Origin: an uncultured Bacteroidales bacterium
Lineage (GTDB): Bacteria; Bacteroidota; Bacteroidia; Bacteroidales; P3
Assembly: GCA_947168665.1 (NCBI GenBank)
Contig: CAMVMX010000024.1
Span: 1-38,021 of the forward strand
DNA length: 38,021 bases
Direction: 5' to 3'
This document shows positions 7,708-17,265 of this stretch, piece by piece (the stretch's first letter is position 1; each line of letters opens with the position of its first letter). Position numbers and translations under genes: made by a program. The notes under the pieces were generated by a model that saw only the letters and a program-made list of their open reading frames with translations, ran no database searches and was not told the origin of the DNA.

Positions 7708-7755
7708 ATTTTACTCAAAGCACTGAGTAATTTTACTCAGTGCTTTGAGTAAAAT
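7708..7755. repeat. Perfect 48-bp palindrome
   Basis: Two 23-bp arms are exact reverse complements around a TT centre. The left arm starts ATTTTACTCAAAG and the right arm ends CTTTGAGTAAAAT. Each arm also contains a shorter near-palindrome, TTACTCA versus TGAGTAA, so the sequence is nested. It lies 56 bp after the ispG stop and could act as a bidirectional terminator, as an operator for a dimeric regulator, or as a mobile-element end. The A/T flanks fit a terminator on either strand, but there is no pure U-run outside the stem. Confidence 0.8.
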
Positions 7756-7800
7756 GCAAGAAAGATTGGCGGCATTGTGTTGTTGTATATTAACTAAAAA

Positions 7801-7925
7801 GATTATCCGCATTATTCCGAGAAAGCCTCGTAGAGGCTTAATCTTAATAACACCGTACAAACGTAGTGCAGTGCGGTGACTGCCAGTCTGGATGTCTCAT
7901 GCGTCCCGAAGGGACGCGACATTGA
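7801..7925. repeat. Modular palindromic intergenic element (copy 2)
   Basis: It starts GATTATCCGCAT like copy 1, then has an AAGCCTC-GTA-GAGGCTT palindrome (7823-7839), TAATAACACCGTACAA, GCAGTGCGGTGA, and a GCGTCCC-GAA-GGGACGC palindrome (7901-7917). The modules appear in the same order as in 1902-2101, but shorter and in one orientation only. It sits between ispG and the restriction-modification genes and contains no gene. Confidence 0.65.
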
Positions 7926-7991
7926 TGTTTCGGATGGATGCGGACAATCATATTAACTAATACATAGCGCACTCCATACATAACTTGGGAA

Positions 7992-9167
7992 TCACACATG
8001 TTGATTTATTGCTTCCTTTGTGGCGGCTATGCGGCGGTCAGCATAAAGAACAACGTTTCTGATAACCAGCTTCTGCACTGCTCGGATAAGGGTTTCCATT
8101 AATGCATAGTCTGGTTTGCTATCATTCGAAAGTGGGAGGTTGACCGTGTCTTTTTGTATTTTGGTTCGGCTTATACTGTCTCCCCATGTATATTTATGGC
8201 CTAATGATTTCTTTATACAGGTTGCTAAATATAGCTGGTTAAGGCGTGTCCGCTTTTCCGCTTTTAGATAAAGCGCCAAATTGTGACTGTCGTTAGAAAA
8301 GAAGTCTTCTTGCTGATAGCTTACAACGAAAGTTTTTCCTCCAATAAAAATGCAATTGCCCCTTTCTTTAAGGAGTTCATTGTATGATATGTAAGCACTA
8401 ACCCCGTTATTCTCAGAACTCGCACAGAGGTATGGGGTTTTTCCAGGGCAATCCTTGATGGAAGAAGATAAAATATTGTGGGTGTTGTTTATATTGAAAA
8501 TGTCTGTAATCTTATACTCCTTCCATTTTGTACTTGATAATTGTTTTAATGCAAGCTCCTCTTCGGGTGTCAAGATATAGTCTTTGAGGCCGGTTGCTTT
8601 CAGATAGGCTTCGAGTTCGCGTATTCTTTCCCTTTCGAGTTCGCGTACATAGTCTTCCATAAAGTCAAAGTCAATCTCTCCATTGGCATTCAATGGCAGT
8701 TCAATTTGCCTGTCTTTTATCTTCTCCCATGAACACATATTCTCATATCCAAAATGATGGTAAAGATATGACAGGGTGTTGGCTATGAATATTCCCTGCC
8801 TATGAGTCATGTTGAATCGAGGTTTAAGAGAAAAGACACGGGCGTGTGTGACCATCTTGTATGGAAATTGCCGATAAAAAGCAGTACCAAACATATCAAT
8901 TGTAATAGTGTTGGCATTAAATATCTTTGCATTGACATCTGAACGGCCAAGAACACCATTATTTGTCAATCCTGCGGTTATAACCCACTCCCCCTTACCG
9001 TTGATATGGCTTTTTTGTATGTCATAATCTCCATTGCTACTATTGAAGAGGTCGCTTAACTTGTATTCGCCCCACTTGACGTTTTGCAGCCGAGCGTCAA
9101 GCAGGGCATCTATTTTCCCAAGCCGTCCTCCCCGTTTTGACGTTTGAGGATTTGCGATACTTCCCAA
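7992..9167 (-). CDS. Restriction-modification specificity (S) subunit
   Basis: This is a 391-residue DNA-recognition subunit with the two-fold layout of type I HsdS. The first target-recognition domain is about residues 28-165 (VKWGEYKLSDLFNSSNGDYD through IELPLNANGEIDFDFM). A central helical spacer follows (YVRELERERIRELEAYLKAT, LTPEEELAL). The second domain is about 212-345 (KWKEYKITDIFNINNTHNIL through VNLPLSNDSKPDYA). A C-terminal helix (LIRAVQKLVIRNVVLYADRR) closes the protein. The two half-sites should give an asymmetric bipartite target, which cannot be predicted. In this frame there is no ATG before the first domain; the likely start is TTG at 9167-9165, which makes the gene overlap the methyltransferase by 58 bp. 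No separate HsdR gene is nearby. Confidence 0.88.
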   Translation of the reverse strand: MGSIANPQTSKRGGRLGKIDALLDARLQNVKWGEYKLSDLFNSSNGDYDIQKSHINGKGEWVITAGLTNNGVLGRSDVNAKIFNANTITIDMFGTAFYRQFPYKMVTHARVFSLKPRFNMTHRQGIFIANTLSYLYHHFGYENMCSWEKIKDRQIELPLNANGEIDFDFMEDYVRELERERIRELEAYLKATGLKDYILTPEEELALKQLSSTKWKEYKITDIFNINNTHNILSSSIKDCPGKTPYLCASSENNGVSAYISYNELLKERGNCIFIGGKTFVVSYQQEDFFSNDSHNLALYLKAEKRTRLNQLYLATCIKKSLGHKYTWGDSISRTKIQKDTVNLPLSNDSKPDYALMETLIRAVQKLVIRNVVLYADRRIAATKEAINQHV

Positions 9168-11173
9168 GACAGATAATCAGCCACAGTGCGTTTGAAGTCC
9201 TGTAGTGTGGGGCGGGTGTCAATTGGTGCGCTTTGATTCCAGTCGTCCCCTTTCGTTGGGTCAATATGCCCTTCGTAGAAGTCCTCCTCTGTGAGATATT
9301 GCAGTTTGCCCCGTCCAAAGCGCACCAAGTCCACTACCTCGGCATACCGTTCTCTGGCATGGTCGATGTCTCGCAAGTTATTGCTTGCTTTCTTTCGGTT
9401 GGTGCGTTTGTAGCCGTCGTTGCTGAAATTGATGAAGCGTACAGTATCGTCCTTTTGATGAGCCTCACCCACTCGGAACACATAGATGAAAGTCTGCACA
9501 CTGCTTTTGCCTATAAATAAGTCAAGCGGCATTTTGATACTGGCAAGCAGGGTAGAGCGTTTCAGAATGTTGCGGTTGTAGGTTACAGCATTGCTATTGC
9601 CAGCACTGCCCTGTATAATGATGGCAGCATAGCCCGTGTTCATCATCGAAAGGGCTTTTTCTACAAACACCATACCGTTGCCAGGGGCTGAATATGGAGG
9701 GTTGAGGACGAAAGCGTTGGCGGGGAACGGCTTGTTTTCATCACCAAAGCCATAGTTTCCTTCATAATCTGAAAGAGAATCCTGATTTAGGATATTAGAT
9801 GAACCGTCTCCCATCAGTATCATGTTGAGAACGGCAAGCATGTATACATTTGAAAGGATTTCAAGACCAAGTAACTGTTTACACCTGATGTGTGCCTCCT
9901 TTTTAGCTAACTCCTCTGGCGACTTGATGTTGTTCTTGGCATCGACAAGCATCTCATTCATGGCTGCCACGAGCAACCCAGCACTTCCTGTAGCAAAGTC
10001 CCACACATAACTATCCCTGTTCACTCTGGCCAACTGGACTAACAGGGTTGCAACGTATGGTGGTGTAATCACTACATCATTTAGTTTGTCCTGTGTAAAT
10101 CCAAGCCACGAATACATTTCATTAAACAGTACTCCCGTGAAGTCAGTCGTCAAGCCAATCTTGTAGTAAATGCCAATGTCATCGTATATTTTGTTGAATA
10201 CGCGCCGCAGTTGACTCTCCCCATTTTGGGTACGATTGATGTTGTCTGTGCTTAGTGTGTTTTGCAGAGTACGCACTATCAGGTCCTGTTTGTTTTGGGG
10301 TATCTTCTTTGTAGGGTGGGAGAGGAAGGCCCGTATTTTTCGAAGGATAATGTCCCCGTCGCTACTGCCAGTCTCTTGAGAACTTTTGAGTTCTTCCTTT
10401 CCTAAAGGTCGGACGGGATTATTGCTGTCAGGGATTCCGAGTGTGGAAATAATGGTAGCAGCAACAAGATAGACGCGGTCGTTTTCGGAAAGTCCTTTCT
10501 CTTCCTGATAGATGTCGTTGTTGAGCTTTTTAAGACTGGCTTTCATGCCAACCTCCCTCATGTGTTTAGACCGCTCAATCTCTGCGGGTGTCAAACTCAG
10601 TGCCTCTACTTGCTCTAAAAAGTGGTTGAAATGTTTGTGTGCGAGAAATGAGAGGTCGGTATAGTCTCCCACTTTTTGCCCTGTACCCATGTTCTCTTTC
10701 GACACGTAGTATACCCCTATCTCATGGTGTAATTTGCCAGATGACTCATCTCTGTATCCTGTCATACCGATGGCAATAATATCCGTATATCCAGTATAGT
10801 GCAACAGTGCATTGGCGTAATGTATTGCACCATTGACTGCATAATTTTTGATTGTTGAGAAATCGGGCTGCCCCTTAGCATTGCTTATAGTCACTTGTCC
10901 GAAAGAATCAAGCTTGACCAACTTGCCCTCATGTCCTTTATATTCTATCAAGATAGGCCATTCCTTTCCATATTTGTCTTTCAGTAGCATCTTGCAGTCT
11001 GGTCTATTACCGCCGCTGCCACCACTTTTAGACCAATATTCGTTCAGTGCATTGTCGATTTCACGATTCAAAGATTCCTGCTCCAATTTATAGGGCAAGT
11101 TATACTCTTTGAGCCAACCATTGGCGAGGTCGGCGATATTTGGTTCAACGGATTGTGCCATATAGTCCTGCAT
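9110..11173 (-). CDS. Fused nuclease-methyltransferase (BcgI-like/type IIG R-M subunit)
   Basis: This 687-residue protein combines cutting and N6-adenine methylation. The N-terminal region has a PD-(D/E)xK nuclease pattern: PD at 58-59 (NRPDCKMLL) and E77-x-K79 in WPILIEYKG, about 18 residues later. The middle region (180-370) is helical, as in HsdM proteins. The methyltransferase core shows SAM-binding motif I at 391-401 (WDFATGSAGLL) and catalytic motif IV NPPY at 491-494. The specificity gene follows directly. This one-protein R+M plus S design is that of BcgI-type (type IIB/IIG) systems and explains the absence of hsdR. The start is ATG 11173, or ATG 11161 four codons later. The gene is visibly AT-richer than its neighbours, which suggests transfer. 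Confidence 0.85.
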   Translation of the reverse strand: MQDYMAQSVEPNIADLANGWLKEYNLPYKLEQESLNREIDNALNEYWSKSGGSGGNRPDCKMLLKDKYGKEWPILIEYKGHEGKLVKLDSFGQVTISNAKGQPDFSTIKNYAVNGAIHYANALLHYTGYTDIIAIGMTGYRDESSGKLHHEIGVYYVSKENMGTGQKVGDYTDLSFLAHKHFNHFLEQVEALSLTPAEIERSKHMREVGMKASLKKLNNDIYQEEKGLSENDRVYLVAATIISTLGIPDSNNPVRPLGKEELKSSQETGSSDGDIILRKIRAFLSHPTKKIPQNKQDLIVRTLQNTLSTDNINRTQNGESQLRRVFNKIYDDIGIYYKIGLTTDFTGVLFNEMYSWLGFTQDKLNDVVITPPYVATLLVQLARVNRDSYVWDFATGSAGLLVAAMNEMLVDAKNNIKSPEELAKKEAHIRCKQLLGLEILSNVYMLAVLNMILMGDGSSNILNQDSLSDYEGNYGFGDENKPFPANAFVLNPPYSAPGNGMVFVEKALSMMNTGYAAIIIQGSAGNSNAVTYNRNILKRSTLLASIKMPLDLFIGKSSVQTFIYVFRVGEAHQKDDTVRFINFSNDGYKRTNRKKASNNLRDIDHARERYAEVVDLVRFGRGKLQYLTEEDFYEGHIDPTKGDDWNQSAPIDTRPTLQDFKRTVADYLSWEVSQILKRQNGEDGLGK

Positions 11174-11336
11174 TTGTAGCGTGGCTTTCTATCGGGCGGC
11201 GGGCTGTTCCGGCGGGGCAATAAAAGAGCGTGGAGGGTTTCTTATCCACGCCTTGGGGCCCTAGGAATCGCCCGTCATAACCGATAAGTCCGCGTCCACG
11301 CTTTCGCAGGACGTTTGTCGACTTAATCTCGGTCAT
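11145..11336 (-). other. Possible 63-residue leader ORF upstream of the R-M genes
   Basis: An ATG-started frame (MTEIKSTNVLRKRGRGLIGY) runs through the leader and ends 29 bp inside the methyltransferase gene in another frame. It is rich in Arg, Lys and Gly, resembles no family I know, and its last third is simply the methyltransferase start read out of frame. A terminator-like hairpin lies within it. It may be a controller or attenuation peptide, or chance. Confidence 0.25.
11221..11251 (-). terminator. Terminator-like hairpin inside the R-M leader
   Basis: On the minus strand GCGTGGA (11251-11245), a 10-nt loop and TCCACGC (11234-11228) form a perfect 7-bp stem followed by TCTTTTATTG. It lies about 55 nt before the methyltransferase start and after the promoter, which is the position of an attenuator. 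Confidence 0.5.
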
Positions 11337-11460
11337 GACTACTGATGAAATTTCCTAGGTTTCAAGGCAGTGCCGAATAAATTGCAAACGCTTGTATTAT
11401 ATGTTATATATTTTTGTTTTTCTGTTTGTTGTGTGTTATTATGTTTTATTGTTTGTGTTG

Positions 11461-11490
11461 CAAAGATAGGAATTATTATCGGAATGACAA
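11461..11490 (-). promoter_or_regulatory. Bacteroidota-type promoter for the R-M genes
   Basis: On the minus strand TATCTTTG is at 11468-11461 and TTG is 19 nt upstream at 11490-11488. It lies in a very AT-rich stretch and predicts a leader of about 280 nt before the methyltransferase start. Confidence 0.65.
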
Positions 11491-11590
11491 AATTAAAGTT
11501 GCTTTTTGTGTGTCAAACGTGGCCTTTGGGTGTTCCCCGTTTGATGGCAGGAATTGGTGTTGCTGGATAGCACCTGCCGTGCAGTACTTG

Positions 11591-12493
11591 TCAGCAACAG
11601 ATTCTTGTCTGCCGCAGCTGTTCGTTGCGGGTGGAGTGGACGATTTCTTCGTGGTAGAAGTAATTGACCACCACTGGGGGCTCGCCGTGGTGGGCGCGGC
11701 GGCTGTCGTCATTGCGGACGTAGGGCAGTCCCTCCTGTTGGCAGAAATGACGCATGTCGGCGTCCAGTTCGCTCCAATAGGCGCGGTCTTTCCTGCCGTA
11801 TATGTCGCGATAAAGACCGTCCAGTTCGGGGTGGTGGACATGCACCCAGTCGAGGATTCGGGCGCGGTAGTCGCCACGCAGGTTCAGGTTCTCCAGCCAC
11901 ACCAGGTTGCACTGCCCTTTGGCACGGCGGATGATGGCCTCCACGTCCGTGATGCCGGGAAAGATGGGGGAGATGAAACAGGTGGTCTGCACCCCTGCTT
12001 CGTAGAACTGACGCATGGCCTCCAGCCGTCGCTCGATGCTCACGCCACGGTCCATCTCGCGGCGGAACTCCTCGTCCAGTGTGTTGATGCTCCACGACAC
12101 GCGGGCATTGGGGAAGGTCTTGATCAGGTCGAGGTCGCGCAGCACGAGGTCGCTCTTAGTGGCGATACTGATGCTGATGCCGCTGCCTTGCAGCTGCTCC
12201 AGCAAAGCACGTGTGCGCTTGTATTTGGCTTCGCAGGGCTGGTAGCAGTCCGTCACCGATCCAAGGAAAGCCTCCTTGCCGGCATACTTGCCGGAGTTCT
12301 TGATGTCGGGCCACATTTTCACATCCACAAAGTCGCCCCATGGCTCGGGGTGGTTGACGAATCGTTTCATGAACGAGGCATAGCAGTATTTGCAGGCATG
12401 GGCGCAGCCCACGTAGGGATTCACCGAGAAGTCTGCCACCGGCAGGTTCGACTTCGTCATGATGCCCTTTGTTTGGATTTCTTTGATAATCAT
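11591..12493 (-). CDS. Radical SAM protein of the spore-photoproduct-lyase-like group
   Basis: This is a 300-residue radical SAM enzyme. The [4Fe-4S] motif is CAHACKYCYA near residues 30-39, preceded by NPYVGC, the pattern of the SplB-like/Rv2578c-like radical SAM proteins. Other group features are FLGSVTDCYQPCEAKYKRTR with two extra cysteines, ISIATKSDLVLRD, and VSWSINTLDEEFRREMD. The reaction is not known for this subgroup; DNA-lesion repair is only one possibility. The gene lies 73 bp downstream of the TIGR03915-like gene and on the same strand, so the radical SAM pair and this gene may form one unit. The chain ends in RICC. The plus-strand frame of similar length is a shadow. Confidence 0.85.
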   Translation of the reverse strand: MIIKEIQTKGIMTKSNLPVADFSVNPYVGCAHACKYCYASFMKRFVNHPEPWGDFVDVKMWPDIKNSGKYAGKEAFLGSVTDCYQPCEAKYKRTRALLEQLQGSGISISIATKSDLVLRDLDLIKTFPNARVSWSINTLDEEFRREMDRGVSIERRLEAMRQFYEAGVQTTCFISPIFPGITDVEAIIRRAKGQCNLVWLENLNLRGDYRARILDWVHVHHPELDGLYRDIYGRKDRAYWSELDADMRHFCQQEGLPYVRNDDSRRAHHGEPPVVVNYFYHEEIVHSTRNEQLRQTRICC

Positions 12494-12566
12494 AGTTTGT
12501 TTTTAGTGATTGTTTGATTGTGGGATTGTTTAGACTTACACATTCAAGTATTGACACATTCCCACG

Positions 12567-13355
12567 TTAACACATTTTCTCGGTCATATATTTCCAGTAG
12601 CGGCGAGGCATGTCGTTCAGCTGTTTGCGGGGGTTGATGCGTTCGCGGATGCAGATGGCTTTGAAATAGGTGCGCCAAAGGTCTTGCAGCAGGCGGTCGT
12701 CGCTGCTCAGCACCTCTTCCCGCAACTTGCCGTCAGCAAGGCTGAAAGGCACTGCTTCCTCGTCCTGGAAGGTGATGTGGACGGGTCGGCCTTTCCCCTC
12801 GTAATAATAACCATAATGGCGGTGGGCATCGTAAATCAACCAAGGCTGGTCGTTGAAGCGGTCGGCAAAATGGCCGGTGATGAGCGGTAGGACATTATGG
12901 TCGGGCGATACCACGGCAAGGTAGGTGCCGTCCTTCGCTTTCTGGAATCGGATGAACTGTTTCATTCGAAGCTGCTCATGCAGAACCTTGCGGGCAATGT
13001 TGGTCACCTCCAACACATCGGGGTCGGCATAGTTTCGCTCAATGCTGGGCGCGCTGGCCTCCTGGCGGAACACCTTGCAGATGTATCGGTAGAGCGGGCT
13101 GTTCAAATCGTTCATCTCCGACAGCCAGCCCACAGCTATAAGCCTCACGGCCTCGCGGCTCAGTCTCTTTTCCAGCCCTGCCCACACCCGCCGGGCTTTG
13201 GTCTCGTCGGTGGCGACCTCATGCACATTGTCGCAAAACAGCGGCAGCGCATCGCCTGTGGTCAACAGGGATTCGGGCTGCTCATGCCGGTCGAATGTGT
13301 CGAAAACGGCGGTCAGAAGTCCGTCCATTGTGCCGTCGAAAACATATACTGTCAT
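12567..13355 (-). CDS. TIGR03915/DUF4130-like DNA metabolism protein
   Basis: This 262-residue protein starts MTVYVFDGTMDGLLTAVFD, the typical N-terminus of the TIGR03915 family (probable DNA metabolism protein). Its C-terminal half, about 85-255, is the DUF4130 region, with FIRFQKAKDGTYLAVVSPDH, HFADRFNDQPWLIYDAHRHY and a final YFKAICIRERINPRKQLNDM. In this family the protein accompanies a radical SAM protein with helix-hairpin-helix motifs, exactly as here. In some bacteria it is fused to a uracil-DNA glycosylase; here no such domain is present. The ATG at 13355-13353 overlaps the upstream stop by 4 bp (ATGA). The frame continues upstream to 13634, but that part is the neighbour read in another frame. 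The biochemical role is not established. Confidence 0.88.
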   Translation of the reverse strand: MTVYVFDGTMDGLLTAVFDTFDRHEQPESLLTTGDALPLFCDNVHEVATDETKARRVWAGLEKRLSREAVRLIAVGWLSEMNDLNSPLYRYICKVFRQEASAPSIERNYADPDVLEVTNIARKVLHEQLRMKQFIRFQKAKDGTYLAVVSPDHNVLPLITGHFADRFNDQPWLIYDAHRHYGYYYEGKGRPVHITFQDEEAVPFSLADGKLREEVLSSDDRLLQDLWRTYFKAICIRERINPRKQLNDMPRRYWKYMTEKMC

Positions 13356-14641
13356 TCGCCAAAGTCCATTGTCAGTTGTTTCTCCTGCTCGGCCAGTTTG
13401 CGCTGGCGTGGCGAGACGAGCAGTGGGCGCAGCTTCTCGGGGCTCAGCTCGTTGATGCCACGTAGAGGCTGCAGGGTGGATGCGGAAAGCTCGTGGCAGG
13501 TGATGAAATATTTGGCCTTCTTCATCACCACCCCCATCTTCTTCAGATGCTCGGACGTGAGGCGGCAGGACCGTCGTGCGTTGGTGATGAGCCATGCCGA
13601 CTTCGTGCCCAGCCCCGGCACCCGCAGCAGCCATTCATAGTCGGCTGTGTTGATGTCGATGGGGAAGGCCTCCGGGTGGCGCAGTGCCCAAGCCAGCTTG
13701 GGGTCTACTTCGAGGTCTAAATCGGGGTGCAGGTCATCCACAATCTCCTCCACCTTGAAATGATAGAACCTCAGCAGCCAGTCGGCCTGATACAGCCGGT
13801 TCTCCCTCACCAGTGGCGGTTGCTTCAACACCGGGAGGCGCGGGTCGTAGGTGTTGACACTGATATAGCCTGAATAATACACGCGCCGAATGGTGGGCTG
13901 CCCATATAGCATAGAGGACATCGTCAGTATGTCGCGGTCGCTGTCGTTGGTGGCCCCCACGATCATCTGTGTCGACTGCCCGGCGGGCACAAACCGTGGT
14001 GCATGGCGGTAGCGGCGGCGGTCCTCCTTGTTCTCCATCACCCCTTGCTCTATCAGCCGCATCGGCTGGAACACGCTTTGGTGGTTCTTCTCGGGTGCCA
14101 GCAGCTTGAGCGACTCCTCGCGTGGAATCTCGATGTTTACACTCATGCGGTCGGCATAGAGCCCCGCCTCGTTCAGCAGCTCCTGTGAGGCGCCGGGGAT
14201 GCTCTTCAGATGGATATATCCGTTGAAACGCTGCACCGTCCGCAGGTTGCGCACGATGGCCACCAGGCGCTCCATGGTGTAGTCAGGGTTGCGTACCACA
14301 CCGCTCGAAAGGAATAGCCCCTCGATATAGTTGCGGCGGTAGAACTCCATCGTGATGTCCACCAGCTCCGAGACCGACAGCGTGGCCCGCTTGATGTCGT
14401 TGCTCCGGCGGTTGACACAATAGGCGCAGTCGTACATACAATAGTTGGTCAGCATCACCTTCAGCAGTGATATGCAGCGCCCGTCGTCGGCAAAGGAATG
14501 GCAGATGCCCACGCCTCCCACCGTGTTGCCCACCATGCCCTGTTTGCCCCGCCGCACCGTGCCGCTCGACGAGCACGACACATCATACTTGGCCGACTCG
14601 GCCAGTACGCGCAACCGCTCCATTGTGCTATCCGTCAACAT
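13352..14641 (-). CDS. TIGR03916-like putative DNA modification/repair radical SAM protein
   Basis: This is a 429-residue radical SAM protein. The Fe-S motif CMYDCAYC is near residues 69-76, after LLKVMLTNYC. The N-terminus has the family features SAKYDVSCSSSG and GGVGICHSFADDGRCISLLK. The middle contains LFLSSGVVRNPDYTMERLV and MSVNIEIPREESLKLLAPEK. A helix-hairpin-helix-like DNA-binding segment (INTADYEWLLRVPGLGTKSA) lies near residues 330-350. The last 60 residues contain LPLRGI-type HhH remnants and a basic tail. By family it is thought to act in DNA repair or modification with its TIGR03915 partner, which starts within its stop codon. The substrate is unknown. Confidence 0.9.
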   Translation of the reverse strand: MLTDSTMERLRVLAESAKYDVSCSSSGTVRRGKQGMVGNTVGGVGICHSFADDGRCISLLKVMLTNYCMYDCAYCVNRRSNDIKRATLSVSELVDITMEFYRRNYIEGLFLSSGVVRNPDYTMERLVAIVRNLRTVQRFNGYIHLKSIPGASQELLNEAGLYADRMSVNIEIPREESLKLLAPEKNHQSVFQPMRLIEQGVMENKEDRRRYRHAPRFVPAGQSTQMIVGATNDSDRDILTMSSMLYGQPTIRRVYYSGYISVNTYDPRLPVLKQPPLVRENRLYQADWLLRFYHFKVEEIVDDLHPDLDLEVDPKLAWALRHPEAFPIDINTADYEWLLRVPGLGTKSAWLITNARRSCRLTSEHLKKMGVVMKKAKYFITCHELSASTLQPLRGINELSPEKLRPLLVSPRQRKLAEQEKQLTMDFGE

Positions 14642-14678
14642 AGCTTAAGAGGAATGAAGTGGGATAGAATTGCTATTT

Positions 14679-15263
14679 TTAGTTCCACTTTTGCCCAATA
14701 TCCCAATGCTGGGCAGTCTTGACAACGTATTCTGTCCCGTTAAGATTAAACTCATTTACTATGATTGGCACTGCCTGGGGGTATTGTTCAATCCATGAGC
14801 CGACAGCAATGGTGAACACTTTGGTTTCGGGATTATAGAATATTCGTCCACGGGGAGTCATCTCGTAAGCACCCACATAAGGGCCGATGTTCCCGTTCTT
14901 GTAACGTTGGCGGTGATACTCTTTTTTCCATACATCCTCATGCATCTCAGAGCATGATATACTGCCAAATTCGGTGCGGGAGTTGGCGTGTAGGTAATCC
15001 GATACACGATGTGACCGAACTCCAAATAGTTCGTTACGTCCAGGACTATACCAGAAGATACCAACCATTGGTTCGTCACCTTTGCCCCTGTTGGCCTGCA
15101 TTATCCTCATGGCATCCTCCAGCTCTTCTTTGCCGAATTTGTTTACGGTTATCTTTTCCGCCGGCGGATTAGTGGGCTGCTCTTCAATGCCTTTTATTTC
15201 TTTGAGAGCAATCTTGACAGCAGCAGCAACAATGCGTTGTAATTCTTCTTCTGTTACAGTCAT
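14679..15263 (-). CDS. Conserved-looking protein of unknown function
   Basis: This is a 194-residue soluble protein. The first 45 residues are a charged helix (TEEELQRIVAAAVKIALKEI) and a Pro-rich linker. The core has GIFWYSPGRNELFGV, MHEDVWKKEYHRQRYKNGNI, PRGRIFYNPETKVFTIAVGS and a C-terminal QHWDIGQKW. I have seen proteins with the FWYSP...NELFGV and HWDIG pattern in gut Bacteroidota but know no function for them. It lies 38 bp after typA and 37 bp before the TIGR03916-like gene, on the same strand, so it may be transcribed with either. It has no signal peptide or membrane segment. Confidence 0.7.
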   Translation of the reverse strand: MTVTEEELQRIVAAAVKIALKEIKGIEEQPTNPPAEKITVNKFGKEELEDAMRIMQANRGKGDEPMVGIFWYSPGRNELFGVRSHRVSDYLHANSRTEFGSISCSEMHEDVWKKEYHRQRYKNGNIGPYVGAYEMTPRGRIFYNPETKVFTIAVGSWIEQYPQAVPIIVNEFNLNGTEYVVKTAQHWDIGQKWN

Positions 15264-15301
15264 TTTGTGTTAGGTCTATATGGTTGATTAAAGGGAATGC
15301 T

Positions 15302-17137
<1,836 letters not shown>

Positions 17138-17163
17138 CGATTGAGGTGTTGATTAAAAACTTG

Positions 17164-17171
17164 CAAAGATA
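17164..17171 (-). promoter_or_regulatory. TAnnTTTG promoter box for typA
   Basis: TATCTTTG reads on the minus strand at 17171-17164, about 27 bp before the typA ATG. No TTG is seen at the -33 position, so the upstream half is weak. Confidence 0.55.
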
Positions 17172-17174
17172 CAA

Positions 17175-17199
17175 AAAAAATCGCACATAGCGACTTTTT
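17175..17199. terminator. Bidirectional-type terminator hairpin upstream of typA
   Basis: The arms AAAAA..TCGC and GCGA..TTTTT flank an ACATA loop. On the minus strand the hairpin is followed by eight T residues, so it would stop transcripts arriving from the fimbrillin side just before the typA promoter. Confidence 0.55.
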
Positions 17200-17265
17200 C
17201 GCTGAGGGAAAGCATTCGCGGCGCGCGGAAAGTGGCCGGCAGTCTGCCACAGGCCGGGACGAGGC

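Noticed and set aside
11414..12517. A 367-residue plus-strand frame over the SplB-like gene
   Set aside because: The opposite strand has the intact CxxxCxxC radical SAM protein; this frame crosses the AT-rich promoter region and has no domains.
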